DNA of 64,000 nt from Exiguobacterium sp. SL-9. GTDB taxonomy: Bacteria; Bacillota; Bacilli; Exiguobacteriales; Exiguobacteriaceae. The stretch is from the NCBI RefSeq assembly GCF_004336985.1, contig NZ_SJUO01000005.1:62001-126000 (forward strand), in the 5' to 3' direction. Of the stretch, positions 1 through 8,663 are shown one piece after another. The notes below the pieces were generated by a model, which worked only from the letters and a program-made list of their open reading frames with translations, made no database searches and was not told the DNA's origin. How positions within the stretch are numbered: position 1 is the first letter of the stretch; each line of letters starts with the position of its first letter. Position numbers and translations under genes: made by a program.

Positions 1-673
1 TCGGAATGATCGTCAAATTGAGCCAGCACGTGTTCGTCACATGTCGCTCGGAACGGATTGGCATCTCGCCGTTCCAAATGCGATTGGTCGTAAGCGCTTG
101 AAGCACGTCCTCGCAAATCGGGTCGTTCTCGAATGAGGGATGGATGAGCTCGAACCAATTACGACCGATAAATTGATGATCAGTTGCTCCGATGAATCCA
201 CATAACAACGGGTTGATCTCGGTGATTTCCCCGTGTGCGTTCGTAGCCAAATAATAAGTCGACTGCTCAATCATCGCTTGAAAGTGATGGAGCAAGTTGA
301 ACTGTTCCGTGCTTAGGAGGGGACTAAACCCTTTCGGTAAAAAGGCTAGAAAATAGCCGGTGAAGTCATTGATGGAGAAGGTTTGTAAATAGGCGGTCGC
401 ATAGACGATCGATCCGTCCTTATGTTTGAACGGCGTCATTGCCGTCGTCGAGAACGGATATTGAAGGAGCAGTGGAGACCACGTCTCGAGCGTATATTCT
501 AAGTGCTCGACGACCGGGAGCGGGCGGTGAAGGACATCGCCGCGTCTCCATCCGAAGAGCGATTCAGCATGTTCGTTCCAAAGAAGGACGTTGCCATCGA
601 GATTGATATAACAGCATGGGACAGATAAAGCATCGATGAACTCGTCAATCGGCAAATCACGCAATGAAGCCAC
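1..673 (-). CDS. PAS-domain sensory protein (3' part outside window)
   Basis: The reverse strand is open from a GTG at 671-673 to the left edge (224 codons). A GGGGGAAAGG ribosome binding site lies just upstream of the GTG. The product starts VASLRDLPIDEF and holds two PAS-like domains. The first covers about residues 10-105 and contains CCYINLDGNVLLWNEHAESLFGW. The second starts near residue 125 and contains YYLATNAHGEITEINP and FIGRNWFELIHP. No output domain is visible because the gene is cut. Such PAS tandems usually feed a histidine kinase, GGDEF or chemotaxis module, so it is likely a cytosolic sensor, but the output is unknown. The frame and start are well supported. Confidence 0.75.
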   Translation of the reverse strand, partial: MASLRDLPIDEFIDALSVPCCYINLDGNVLLWNEHAESLFGWRRGDVLHRPLPVVEHLEYTLETWSPLLLQYPFSTTAMTPFKHKDGSIVYATAYLQTFSINDFTGYFLAFLPKGFSPLLSTEQFNLLHHFQAMIEQSTYYLATNAHGEITEINPLLCGFIGATDHQFIGRNWFELIHPSFENDPICEDVLQALTTNRIWNGEMPIRSERHVTNTCWLNLTIIP

Positions 674-761
674 AACCTTTCCCCCAATCTACGTCAAATG
701 AGTCATACTCTACGTTTAGTGTACCTTATTTTCCCAACTCGAGGAATGGGCAAGTTGGTCG

Positions 762-791
762 TTGTCAAAAGAAAGACGGTCATCATATACT
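762..791 (+). promoter_or_regulatory. sigma-A promoter of rocD
   Basis: TTGTCA at 762-767 and TATACT at 786-791 are separated by 18 bp, about 40 bp upstream of the rocD start. The rocD ribosome binding site (AAGGGGGAAA) follows. No other operator is evident in this gap. Confidence 0.6.
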
Positions 792-831
792 GAAGGAGTA
801 AGATAGTTTTTTTTGATAAGGGGGAAATCAA

Positions 832-2034
832 ATGTCAAAGACACAAGAAGTGATTGAATTAACAGAGAAGTTCGGGGCGCACAACTATCATCCACTTCCG
901 ATCGTCATCTCGGAAGCGAAGGGGATCTGGGTGACGGACCCGGAGGGGAACCGCTACATGGATATGTTGAGCGCATATTCAGCTGTCAACCAAGGGCACT
1001 GCCATCCGAAAATCATTCAAGCATTAAAAGATCAGGCAGATAAAATCACGTTGACGTCACGTGCATTTTATAACGATCAGCTCGGTCGCTTCTATAAAAA
1101 AGTGGCAGCGCTTACAAACAAAGAGATGGTACTACCGATGAACACGGGCGCGGAAGCGGTGGAAACGGCGGTCAAAGCATCACGTCGTTGGGCGTATGAA
1201 GTGAAACAAATCCCGGGACAAGCAGAAATCATCGTCTGTTCGGGCAACTTCCACGGTCGGACGATGGCGGCGGTATCGATGTCGACTGAAGCGGAATATC
1301 AACGTGGATTCGGGCCGTTATTGCCAGGCTTCAAAGTCGTCCCGTACGGTGATATCGATGCCTTCGAAGCGGCGATCACGGAAAATACGGCAGCGTTCAT
1401 CGTTGAGCCGATTCAAGGCGAAGCAGGCATCATCATCCCACCGGCTGGTTATTTGAAACGCGCCAGTGAACTGTGTCAGCAGCATAACGTCTTGTTCGTG
1501 GCCGACGAGATTCAATCAGGGCTCGGACGCTCAGGCAAATGGTTCGCCATCGAATGGGAAGAAGTGGAGCCGGATATGTATATTCTCGGAAAAGCGCTCG
1601 GGGGGGGCGTTTTCCCGGTATCATGTGTCGCGGCCAATGAGAACGTATTAAGTGTGTTCAATCCAGGGTCACACGGATCGACGTTCGGTGGGAACCCGCT
1701 CGCGGCAGCCGTCTCAATCGCGTCGCTCGAAGTGCTTGAAGAAGAACAATTACCAGAGCGTTCACTTGAGCTCGGGACGTACTTCATGGATCGGTTGAAA
1801 TCAATCGACAATCCACTCATCCACGATGTCCGTGGGCGTGGCTTGTTCATCGGGATCGAATTGACGGAAGCGGCGCGTCCTTACTGTGAGGCGCTCAAAG
1901 AACGCGGTCTGCTCTGTAAAGAGACGCACGAGACAGTGATTCGTTTGGCGCCACCGCTCGTCATCACGAAAGAAGAGCTCGACGAGGCGTTCGAGGCGAT
2001 TTCGGCCGTGTTCGCACCAGCAGCTATTTCGTGA
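832..2034 (+). CDS. rocD: Ornithine aminotransferase
   Basis: RocD is a cytosolic class III PLP-dependent transaminase. It converts ornithine plus 2-oxoglutarate to glutamate-5-semialdehyde and glutamate in arginine/ornithine catabolism. The 400-residue length is typical. Visible signatures are [12 protein letters not shown] (104-115), the cofactor pocket [14 protein letters not shown] with D225, and the Schiff-base lysine K254 in LGKALGGG. The ATG follows AAGGGGGAAA by six bases. The gene is monocistronic, with its own promoter and a strong terminator downstream. A pyrroline-5-carboxylate reductase at 17948 could act on the spontaneously cyclised product. The call is confident; other class III transaminases fit the sequence less well. 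Confidence 0.93.
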   Translation: MSKTQEVIELTEKFGAHNYHPLPIVISEAKGIWVTDPEGNRYMDMLSAYSAVNQGHCHPKIIQALKDQADKITLTSRAFYNDQLGRFYKKVAALTNKEMVLPMNTGAEAVETAVKASRRWAYEVKQIPGQAEIIVCSGNFHGRTMAAVSMSTEAEYQRGFGPLLPGFKVVPYGDIDAFEAAITENTAAFIVEPIQGEAGIIIPPAGYLKRASELCQQHNVLFVADEIQSGLGRSGKWFAIEWEEVEPDMYILGKALGGGVFPVSCVAANENVLSVFNPGSHGSTFGGNPLAAAVSIASLEVLEEEQLPERSLELGTYFMDRLKSIDNPLIHDVRGRGLFIGIELTEAARPYCEALKERGLLCKETHETVIRLAPPLVITKEELDEAFEAISAVFAPAAIS

Positions 2035-2070
2035 TCGCGCATCGCTTGGTATAATGAATGCAGAATTAAA

Positions 2071-2110
2071 ACACCTGTCTTGCGATCTGTTCGCGACAGG
2101 TGTTTTTTTG
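2071..2110 (+). terminator. Rho-independent terminator of rocD
   Basis: ACACCTGTC (2071-2079) pairs with GACAGGTGT (2095-2103), and an inner GCGA/TCGC pair leaves a TCTGT loop; a run of T follows. It lies just ahead of the crcB1 ribosome binding site. A TATAAT-like hexamer at 2050-2055 lacks a clear -35. Confidence 0.85.
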
Positions 2111-2125
2111 AAGGGAGGCGAGGCC

Positions 2126-2533
2126 ATGCTCTATGTATACGTCGGGTTGGCCGGTGCTCTCGGTGCCCTCACGCGTTACGGGCTCGGGATGGCGATTGGG
2201 TCGTATTGGATCGGGGTGTTTCCGCTCGGGACCCTCGTCATCAACGTGATAGGCAGTTTTATTCTCGGATGGCTGACGCATTTCTTATTCCGATCCGGAA
2301 GATTGTCACCGACGGCCGTCACCGCACTCGGGACCGGGTTCATCGGTTCATTCACGACGTTTTCAACGTTCAGTGTGGAGACGATTCAACTGCTAGAGGC
2401 CGGTGCGCTCGGCTCAGCCCTGCTTTATGTGACGCTCAGTCTCGGCCTCGGGCTGTTCAGTTCATGGCTCGGATTTCGGCTTGGTCGGCGACGGTTCAAT
2501 CGATTTTTGGCGCGAGAGGAGGGAACACGATGA
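2126..2533 (+). CDS. crcB1: Fluoride channel subunit CrcB/Fluc (first of pair)
   Basis: A small four-helix membrane protein of the CrcB/Fluc family, which exports fluoride as dual-topology or antiparallel dimers. The 135 residues contain GTLVINVIGSFILGW and the FTTFSTFSVE motif that lines the pore. An in-frame ATG exists 24 codons earlier, but it lies in the rocD terminator; the ATG at 2126 follows AAGGGAGGCGAGG and starts directly with the first membrane helix (MLYVYVGLAG). It overlaps crcB2 by four bases (ATGA), so the two are translationally coupled. Its C-terminus is more basic than that of its partner. No fluoride riboswitch is seen upstream. Confidence 0.9.
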   Translation: MLYVYVGLAGALGALTRYGLGMAIGSYWIGVFPLGTLVINVIGSFILGWLTHFLFRSGRLSPTAVTALGTGFIGSFTTFSTFSVETIQLLEAGALGSALLYVTLSLGLGLFSSWLGFRLGRRRFNRFLAREEGTR

Positions 2534-2874
2534 CGCTTCTCGTCATCATGATTGGCGCTTTCTTCGGCGCGATGGCGCGATTTGGGATCGGTCAGTTCGT
2601 CAAAACAAGGACGACATCGGCGTTTCCTTGGGCGACGCTCATCGTCAATGTGACCGGTTCGTTCGGCCTTGGGTATTTATATGGAGTGAGTGTTCACCCG
2701 ACGCTCATGCTCGGTCTCGGTGTCGGTTTTCTCGGGTCGTTCACGACGTTCTCGACGTTCAAGCTCGAAGTGATGCGGTTCGTCGCCAAAGATTGGGTTC
2801 GTTTCGGCACCTATCTGCTCGCAACGTATATCCTCGGGCTGATCGCGGCCTATCTCGGTTATCATCTGCCATGA
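2530..2874 (+). CDS. crcB2: Fluoride channel subunit CrcB/Fluc (second of pair)
   Basis: The second CrcB/Fluc paralogue has 114 residues and four predicted membrane helices. The conserved ATLIVNVTGSFGLGYL and GSFTTFSTFKLE segments are present. The ATG overlaps the stop of crcB1, and the ribosome binding site GAGGAGGGAAC lies inside the upstream gene. Paired crcB genes in Bacillota are thought to form antiparallel heterodimers, and this arrangement fits. A bidirectional terminator separates it from the convergent yhfH-like gene. Confidence 0.9.
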   Translation: MTLLVIMIGAFFGAMARFGIGQFVKTRTTSAFPWATLIVNVTGSFGLGYLYGVSVHPTLMLGLGVGFLGSFTTFSTFKLEVMRFVAKDWVRFGTYLLATYILGLIAAYLGYHLP

Positions 2875-2876
2875 CA

Positions 2877-2910
2877 AATCCCTCGGAACACGTTTCCGAG
2901 GGATTGTTTT
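2877..2910. terminator. Bidirectional terminator between crcB2 and yhfH
   Basis: AATCCCTCGGAA (2877-2888) pairs perfectly with TTCCGAGGGATT (2894-2905). A-rich and T-rich flanks serve both strands. Confidence 0.8.
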
Positions 2911-3067
2911 ATTCGCTAAGTTGCAGTTTTTCAGCACAAGATGCGCATGTGCTCTCATATGACTCGCACTGCTCATCCATATGTTTTCCGCATTCTTGAC
3001 ACGTCTTGTCCGGTAACTTCCGATAAAATTCGACCGAAGACTCAAGTCGGCTCGCCCACTCATTCAT
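2909..3067 (-). CDS. yhfH: YhfH family small zinc-ribbon-like protein
   Basis: This 52-residue ORF starts MNEWASRLESSVEFYRKLPD. It carries CQECGK and CASCAEK, two CxxC pairs around residues 23-45, which resembles the Bacillus YhfH family of unknown function. The ATG (3065-3067) follows GGAGGC. The paired CxxC motifs suggest a bound zinc ion. It is convergent with crcB2 and divergent from cadC, so its promoter shares the 3068-3214 gap with that of cadC. Composition and the ribosome binding site support a real gene despite the small size. Confidence 0.75.
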   Translation of the reverse strand: MNEWASRLESSVEFYRKLPDKTCQECGKHMDEQCESYESTCASCAEKLQLSE

Positions 3068-3214
3068 AAAAACTGCCTCCTTTATTTAAGTAACGTGACT
3101 GTTAAGGTTGTTTTAATTGTATTATAACAGTGGTTTATAAGTCAATGATAATATATAACAGATTTATCGGGATGAATTTGTTAAAATGAGAGTACAGAAA
3201 ATGAGGTGAGATGA

Positions 3215-3589
3215 ATGAAAGCACCCCAGTGTGAAACGATTGCCATTCAGAACGAGGATGTGACGGTATTACAACAAGCGTTGACCGATCTTGATGCGAC
3301 GCGGGTCAGTCGCTTATTCAAGGCGTTCGCCGATCCGACCCGGCTCAAAGTATTGTACGTCCTGACGCTAGAACAGGAACTATGTGTCTGCGATGTGGCC
3401 GCCGTGATTGGACATTCAAACGCTACAGCGTCGCATCATTTACGGACGTTGCTCGAGCAAGGGCTTGTCAAATATCGAAAAGATGGCAAAGTCGTCTACT
3501 ATTCACTCGATGATGACCATGTCCGGCTACTCGTCGAAATTGCGATGGCTCACAGTGCCGAACAACTTGATGTGCAGCCCGATGCGTGA
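3215..3589 (+). CDS. cadC: ArsR/SmtB-family metal-responsive repressor (CadC type)
   Basis: A 124-residue winged-helix repressor. The alpha-3 metal motif ELCVCD (C57 and C59) matches the cadmium/lead site of CadC, with C6 as a possible N-terminal ligand. CadC normally has two N-terminal cysteines, so the site may differ. A second, alpha-5-type zinc site is suggested by the D, H, H and E residues in DDDHVRLLVEIAMAHSAEQ. The recognition helix lies near HSNATASHHLRTL. The next gene is the metal ATPase it should control, and an operator-like palindrome sits in front of that gene. Metal binding would release the repressor. Confidence 0.88.
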   Translation: MKAPQCETIAIQNEDVTVLQQALTDLDATRVSRLFKAFADPTRLKVLYVLTLEQELCVCDVAAVIGHSNATASHHLRTLLEQGLVKYRKDGKVVYYSLDDDHVRLLVEIAMAHSAEQLDVQPDA

Positions 3590-3592
3590 CGA

Positions 3593-3625
3593 GAGCCAGC
3601 TGGAATTCCAGTCGGCTCTTTTTTT
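3593..3625 (+). terminator. Terminator between cadC and cadA
   Basis: GAGCC (3593-3597) and GGCTC (3614-3618) flank an inner GCTGGAATTCCAG palindrome, followed by seven T. It isolates cadC from cadA, so cadA needs its own promoter. Confidence 0.75.
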
Positions 3626-3658
3626 GGTTGTAATTGTTCGCTTACAGCGTTACGATAT

Positions 3659-3678
3659 ATTCAAATGAACGTTTGAAT
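3659..3678 (+). promoter_or_regulatory. Probable CadC operator in front of cadA
   Basis: The inverted repeat ATTCAAA-N6-TTTGAAT closely resembles known CadC/CzrA operators, which carry TCAAATA and TATTTGA halves. It begins at the end of a TATAT run that may be the -10 region and ends about 17 bp before the cadA start. Confidence 0.75.
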
Positions 3679-3695
3679 GTAAAGGGGCGAAGGAT

Positions 3696-5729
3696 ATGAA
3701 ACGGGATGTATTGCCTGTCGAAGGAATCACGTGTACGAACTGTGCCGCCAAAATCGAGAAAAGCGTGACGGGAGTAGACAGTGTCGCCGCTTGTCAGATT
3801 GATTTTGCGACAAGTCGAATGATCATCGAATGGAATGATTCGAAGGATCACACGGAGACGCTTCGTGCCATCGAAGCAACGATGGGTCGAATTGAACCGG
3901 GTGCGCATTTTGTTAAAGATGAGGCGGAAGTACCGATGTCGAGTCGCTTATTATGGCGGTTTGGAGTCGCGTTCGTCCTCCTACTCGCCGGTCTGTACAC
4001 CGATTCGATTGTCGTGTACGGAATCGCCTACGTGGTCGCGGGCTATGACGTCGTCTATGCGGCAATTCGTAATGTATGGCATCGGGAATGGTTTGACGAA
4101 AAATTTTTAATGACAATCGCGACCATTGGTGCGATTGCGATTGCGGAGTATCCGGAAGCGGTCGCCGTCATGCTGTTCTACCAGCTTGGTGAATACTTCC
4201 AGGCACGGGCCGTCCACGCATCGCGACGGTCGATTCAATCGCTGTTGAACATGAAACCGACGATTGCGCGCGTGTTCGAAGATGAACGGGAAATAGAAAG
4301 ACGTCCTGAAGAGGTCGCGGTCGGTAGCATCATCATCGTTCGAGCAGGCGAACAGATTCCGATGGACGGTCGTGTACTGCGAGGCTCGAGCTCATTGGAT
4401 ACGGCTTCGCTGACAGGAGAGTCGTTACCACGCCCCATCGGTCCCGAGGAAGACGTCCTTGCGGGAATGGTCAACCTTGACGGGCGGCTCGAAGTACGAG
4501 TCGAACGCCCGGCGACTGAATCGAGCCTGCAAAAAATGATTGCTCTCGTTGAACAAGCGAGCATGAATAAGGCGAAAACGGAACAGATGATCACGCGATT
4601 GGCAAAAGTATACACGCCGATCGTCGTCGTGCTCGCAGCGGTCGTCGCTTTTGTTCCGCCGCTGTTTGTTGGAAATCTCGAGGAGTGGGTATACCGGGCC
4701 TTGATTTTCCTCGTGATCAGTTGTCCATGCGCCTTAGTGATCTCGATTCCACTCGGTTATTTCGGTGGGATCGGAGCAGGTTCACGGCGTGGCATCCTGG
4801 TGAAAGGCGGCGAATATTTAGATGTGCTCGCCGAAGTCGATACGGTCGTATTCGATAAGACCGGTACGCTCACGACGGGCCGCTTTGAAGTGACGGACGT
4901 CGCGACGAACGGGGAACTGACGCCGGATGAATTGCTCCGGCTGGCCGCTCGTGTGGAGATGGCCTCGACACATCCGCTCGCGAAAGCGATTGTCGAACAT
5001 ACGGATCCGGTCTCACCGTTCTCGATGATTAAAGAAGAACCGGGATACGGGTTGATGGCGACAGATGGTGAAGATCGCATTTACGTCGGCAGCGCCCGCT
5101 ACGTCCAAAAACTGGGCTACCCGATTCCGGAGGAGACATCGGGGACAATCGTCCATATCGTTAAAAATGACCGATGGCTCGGACGTGTCGAGTTGAGCGA
5201 CCAAGTAAAGCCGGATGCGCAAGAAACGATTCAAGCTTTGAAGCGCTATGGTTGTCAGACGGTCATGTTGACCGGGGACCGGCAAGAAGTCGCGGTGGCC
5301 GTCGGTTCAGCGATTGGGATTGATGCAGTGAAGAGTGAATTACTTCCGCATCAAAAAGTCGCAGAAGTCGAAAGATTGGCCGCAACAGGCAAGGTCGCCT
5401 TTGTCGGGGACGGGCTGAACGATGCGGCAGCGCTCGCACGGGCCGATGTCGGACTCGTGATGGGTGGTGTCGGGAGTGATGCCGCCGTCACGGCAGCCGA
5501 TCTCGTGCTGATGAACGACGCTCCGCGAGACGTCGTGGCAGCGATTGAACTAAGTAAGCGCACGCGACGGATCGTTTGGCAAAACATCACGTTCGCGTTC
5601 GGGATGAAGGCACTCTTCCTCTTGCTCGGTCTCTTCGGATTCGCTTCGATGTGGGAAGCCGTGTTTGCAGACGTCGGGGTTGCATTGCTGGCGATTGGGA
5701 ACGCCGCACGCCTCATTCATTCCAAATAA
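3696..5729 (+). CDS. cadA: Heavy-metal P1B-type ATPase (Cd2+/Zn2+/Pb2+ exporter)
   Basis: A 677-residue membrane ATPase that pumps divalent soft metals out of the cell. In order it shows an N-terminal metal-binding domain with GITCTNC (residues 10-16), membrane helices, the actuator loop TGES (240-243), the transmembrane CPC (343-345), the phosphorylation site DKTGTLT with D387, the HP motif (426-427) and GDGLND (571-576). The CPC type plus the adjacent CadC regulator and operator point to cadmium/zinc rather than copper. The ATG follows AAAGGGGCGAAGG. It is expressed from its own operator-overlapped promoter and ends at a strong terminator. Confidence 0.93.
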   Translation: MKRDVLPVEGITCTNCAAKIEKSVTGVDSVAACQIDFATSRMIIEWNDSKDHTETLRAIEATMGRIEPGAHFVKDEAEVPMSSRLLWRFGVAFVLLLAGLYTDSIVVYGIAYVVAGYDVVYAAIRNVWHREWFDEKFLMTIATIGAIAIAEYPEAVAVMLFYQLGEYFQARAVHASRRSIQSLLNMKPTIARVFEDEREIERRPEEVAVGSIIIVRAGEQIPMDGRVLRGSSSLDTASLTGESLPRPIGPEEDVLAGMVNLDGRLEVRVERPATESSLQKMIALVEQASMNKAKTEQMITRLAKVYTPIVVVLAAVVAFVPPLFVGNLEEWVYRALIFLVISCPCALVISIPLGYFGGIGAGSRRGILVKGGEYLDVLAEVDTVVFDKTGTLTTGRFEVTDVATNGELTPDELLRLAARVEMASTHPLAKAIVEHTDPVSPFSMIKEEPGYGLMATDGEDRIYVGSARYVQKLGYPIPEETSGTIVHIVKNDRWLGRVELSDQVKPDAQETIQALKRYGCQTVMLTGDRQEVAVAVGSAIGIDAVKSELLPHQKVAEVERLAATGKVAFVGDGLNDAAALARADVGLVMGGVGSDAAVTAADLVLMNDAPRDVVAAIELSKRTRRIVWQNITFAFGMKALFLLLGLFGFASMWEAVFADVGVALLAIGNAARLIHSK

Positions 5730-5730
5730 A

Positions 5731-5789
5731 ACGACCTCACCTTGAATGGTGAGGTCGAAGGACCGTCTCATTGGGGACGGTCTTTTTTT
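5731..5789. terminator. Tandem terminator after cadA
   Basis: There are two consecutive hairpins. The first has ACCTCACC/GGTGAGGT arms around 5734-5752. The second has GACCGTC (5761-5767) and GACGGTC (5776-5782) followed by seven T. The second overlaps the 3' end of the convergent gene. Confidence 0.8.
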
Positions 5790-6388
5790 CGTGTTTTAAA
5801 GATGAGGAACGCTAAAACGAAAAGTATGGCAATAAACAACACGGCAATCGAAGTAAGAACTTGAATCAACACATCAATTTGATTCTCGGTCGCAACGAGC
5901 TGTTTACGGATATCTTCATATTGCATTTTTTTTAAGGCACGCAAATCCTCAAGGATGGTTTGACGTTGATCAGTCAATGTTTCTGCGAGCTCGGTTGCGC
6001 CTTTGACATCCCCTTGTTCATAAAGAAAAAGTACTTGGGTGGCTCCTTTTTCCCAAATTCCGTCACGATGAAGCAGGTCGATTAACGAGCTCGGTGTGCG
6101 CGGGTCGTTCGCAATCGATGTCTTCAACTCTTCTGCCTGCTGGGACATACTATAATACGACTCTAAAAAGCGGCGGTCTTCATAGGCGAGAAGTCCACGG
6201 ATGGCGTTTGCCCGTTCGATATTAAAGTACATAATATCTTCGATTGCATCATGGGAATCAAGACGTTGGCTATGGATGGATTCGATTTGATTCATTGTGT
6301 CTCGAAGTTGAAATGTGAAGCTTGTGAGGACCAGAATACATAAAACGGATAACGAGACGAGTAAGGTTAACCATTTTTGTTGAGACAC
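5768..6388 (-). CDS. Orphan membrane protein with a chemoreceptor-like helical sensor domain
   Basis: About 206 residues: a membrane helix near the N-terminus (LTLLVSLSVLCILVLTSFTF), an extracytoplasmic helical domain of about 140 residues, a second helix (VLIQVLTSIAVLFIAILFVL) and a short basic tail, KTRKKDRPQ. The layout resembles the four-helix-bundle or CHASE3 sensor half of chemoreceptors and kinases. There is no HAMP or signalling domain. AAGGAGG lies one base before an ATG at 6394 but seven bases before this in-frame GTG, which I prefer. It is a lone gene, convergent with cadA. The function is unknown. Confidence 0.7.
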   Translation of the reverse strand: MSQQKWLTLLVSLSVLCILVLTSFTFQLRDTMNQIESIHSQRLDSHDAIEDIMYFNIERANAIRGLLAYEDRRFLESYYSMSQQAEELKTSIANDPRTPSSLIDLLHRDGIWEKGATQVLFLYEQGDVKGATELAETLTDQRQTILEDLRALKKMQYEDIRKQLVATENQIDVLIQVLTSIAVLFIAILFVLAFLIFKTRKKDRPQ

Positions 6389-6553
6389 AGTCATCCCTCC
6401 TTCTATACAATCCTACAATATTTACCGATTTCGTCGCAAAATATTTTTTTGGAAAAGGAAAATATCGGGTAAAGGTATAAATATATAGTAATGCGTTTCT
6501 TGTTATCGTTTACAATGAAACGAGGAACGATTTTATTCATAAGGAGAATACAC

Positions 6554-8623
6554 ATGCCAGAGAACTCATCGTTACACAAGCTGCACCAGGTCTTGAAAGA
6601 GAAACGAGCGAACATGCAATACGAAATCCCGACCTTATGGAACCGCCTGCAATTCCCTTCAGAGCCTGTCCGAGATGGTGTCGAACGGGTCAATCCTTAC
6701 GATTTTTTAATCGAGACGATTGAAAAAGCGATTCTTCCGCATGCGGTCGATGGACGGGAATATCATCAATCGGTCGCCCAAGCGGACGGATACCTTCAAA
6801 CCGGAGGCGATTGGATCAAGCGTGCCTCGGTATATTCGATGCAAGTCCGGACTTCGACGTCATGGGATCATGACGGTTCAGGTTATGTCGAGATGGAAAA
6901 CTCGATTGGGATGAAGGATACGGGCACGTTCGTCAAAACGCTCGCGTTGATTCCGCACCTGTTGTACATGGGAATCGATACATTGTTCTTATTGCCAATC
7001 TCCCAACATAGTCATAAAAATAAAAAAGGTGAATTCGGTTCTCCTTATGCCGTACAAGATTTCTTTGGAATTGATGAAGAATTGAAAGAGACGTTGACCG
7101 GAGACGGGTTAACGGTCGAGGAAGAATTCGCCGCGTTCGTTGAGGCGTGTCATATGGTCGGGATTCGCGTCGTCATCGATGTCATCCCGCGCACGTGCGC
7201 GCGTGATAACCGGCTCATTTTAGAAAATCCCGAATGGTTTTATTGGATTCCGGTGACGGAACTTGACTACTACCATCCACCGCACGTGCCAGGCATCGGT
7301 GAAAACGTAAAGCCAGAGCACGCCTTTTTGCCGATGATTTATGGGTCGGAGGACGTGTGGGCGCATTTACGTCGCTTCTCGATGGCGCCGAACCTCGTTG
7401 ATGCGGACAAGTGGGAGACGGTGAAAACATACTTACTCGAACACCCAGAAGAGAACTTACTCGCCGTCATCGAGCGTGAGTTCGGCTTGACGACCGCTCC
7501 AGCGTTTTCCGATTGTATCAATGATCCGCAACCGCCATGGTCGGACGTCACATATTTCCGTCTGTTCCTCGATCACCCGACAGTGGCTGCACCTTACGTC
7601 AGCGAGGCAAACTTGGCGCCATACATCCTGTTCGATTCAATCAAGTCGAATCAATTCCGTGGCGATCAAATCAATGAACCGTTATGGGCGATGCTTGCCG
7701 ATATCATTCCGCACTATCAGCGTGAATATGGGATTGATGGGGCCCGCATCGACATGGGACACGCCTTGCCGGTCGATTTGGCGCAACGGATCCTTCAACA
7801 GCCACGCGCACTCGACGCCAACTTCAGCTTCATCGCTGAAGAGTTGATTGAAATCGGAGCATGGGCAGCGAAAGAAGCAGGGTACAACATGATAATCGGC
7901 TACGGGTTTTATAAAGAACCTCGTTTTGATACGCATGAGACACACCAGTTCATTTATGATTCACGCTTCTTGCCATTGCCGGTATTCGCCGCCGGAGAGA
8001 CGGCCGACACCCGCCGCGTGGCGACACGTGACGGTGGACGCCGAGCGAGTCGCTTGCTCACCGTGTTGAACGGGTTCGTGCCGAACGGTGTACCGATGAC
8101 GAACTCCGGGCTCGAACTGTATGAGACACAACCGATGAACACAGGGCTCGACTGCCGACCGGAAGAGGCGTATCAACTGTTCCCGACCGACCCTTATTTT
8201 GGGAAACTCGCTTTCTTCGACGCGTACCAGTTCCACTGGGATCATCCGGAACGGAACGAGATGATTGAACTCATGCATCAAGTGGCCGAAGTGCGCCGTC
8301 GTTGGTTGGATGTGCTCGTCAATCCGAGTCATTTCGAACCACTGGCGATGCAACAGATGGATGCGCCGTTCATCGGGCTGGCCTGGTTGCGTCCGGACAC
8401 GAACGAGACGCTCCTTGTCGTCGCCAACACGAACATGCATCATGCTTTGCAGGGCAAAGTCCCGCTCGATGGGGTGCGCCGCCGTAACTGGAACGCGAGT
8501 CGTTTCGCTGAAATGGTCTATTCGCCAACTTCGTGGCCGTATGCCGAGCATTCGTTCGATGAGAATTGGGACCTGTGGGTCGATTTAAAACCAGGTGAAG
8601 TCAAAATTTATGAAATGAAATGA
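6554..8623 (+). CDS. GH13 alpha-amylase family enzyme, possibly a glucanotransferase
   Basis: A cytosolic protein of 689 residues with no signal peptide and a catalytic barrel of the alpha-amylase clan. Candidate catalytic residues are the nucleophile D400 (GIDGARIDMGH), acid/base E429 in FIAEEL, and D485 in GETADTRRVATR. The usual ENHD-like segment is replaced by ETAD, a variation I would expect in GlgE/maltosyltransferase-like members rather than typical amylases. VIDVIPRTCARDN fills the conserved region I position. The start was chosen because AAGGAGAATACAC precedes ATG 6554; an upstream in-frame ATG at 6491 lacks such a site. Substrate is not deducible. It is monocistronic and ends at a bidirectional terminator. 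Confidence 0.8.
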   Translation: MPENSSLHKLHQVLKEKRANMQYEIPTLWNRLQFPSEPVRDGVERVNPYDFLIETIEKAILPHAVDGREYHQSVAQADGYLQTGGDWIKRASVYSMQVRTSTSWDHDGSGYVEMENSIGMKDTGTFVKTLALIPHLLYMGIDTLFLLPISQHSHKNKKGEFGSPYAVQDFFGIDEELKETLTGDGLTVEEEFAAFVEACHMVGIRVVIDVIPRTCARDNRLILENPEWFYWIPVTELDYYHPPHVPGIGENVKPEHAFLPMIYGSEDVWAHLRRFSMAPNLVDADKWETVKTYLLEHPEENLLAVIEREFGLTTAPAFSDCINDPQPPWSDVTYFRLFLDHPTVAAPYVSEANLAPYILFDSIKSNQFRGDQINEPLWAMLADIIPHYQREYGIDGARIDMGHALPVDLAQRILQQPRALDANFSFIAEELIEIGAWAAKEAGYNMIIGYGFYKEPRFDTHETHQFIYDSRFLPLPVFAAGETADTRRVATRDGGRRASRLLTVLNGFVPNGVPMTNSGLELYETQPMNTGLDCRPEEAYQLFPTDPYFGKLAFFDAYQFHWDHPERNEMIELMHQVAEVRRRWLDVLVNPSHFEPLAMQQMDAPFIGLAWLRPDTNETLLVVANTNMHHALQGKVPLDGVRRRNWNASRFAEMVYSPTSWPYAEHSFDENWDLWVDLKPGEVKIYEMK

Positions 8624-8624
8624 C

Positions 8625-8661
8625 AAAATACCTCGAACCGGGTCCCGGTTCGAGGTATTTT
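8625..8661. terminator. Bidirectional terminator
   Basis: AAAATACCTCGAACCG (8625-8640) pairs perfectly with CGGTTCGAGGTATTTT (8646-8661). It serves both the GH13 gene and the convergent GGDEF-EAL gene. Confidence 0.88.
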
Positions 8662-8663
8662 CG

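Noticed and set aside
2035-2125. Possible fluoride riboswitch before crcB1
   Set aside because: The conserved aptamer bases are absent. The only structure is a plain rho-independent terminator of rocD.
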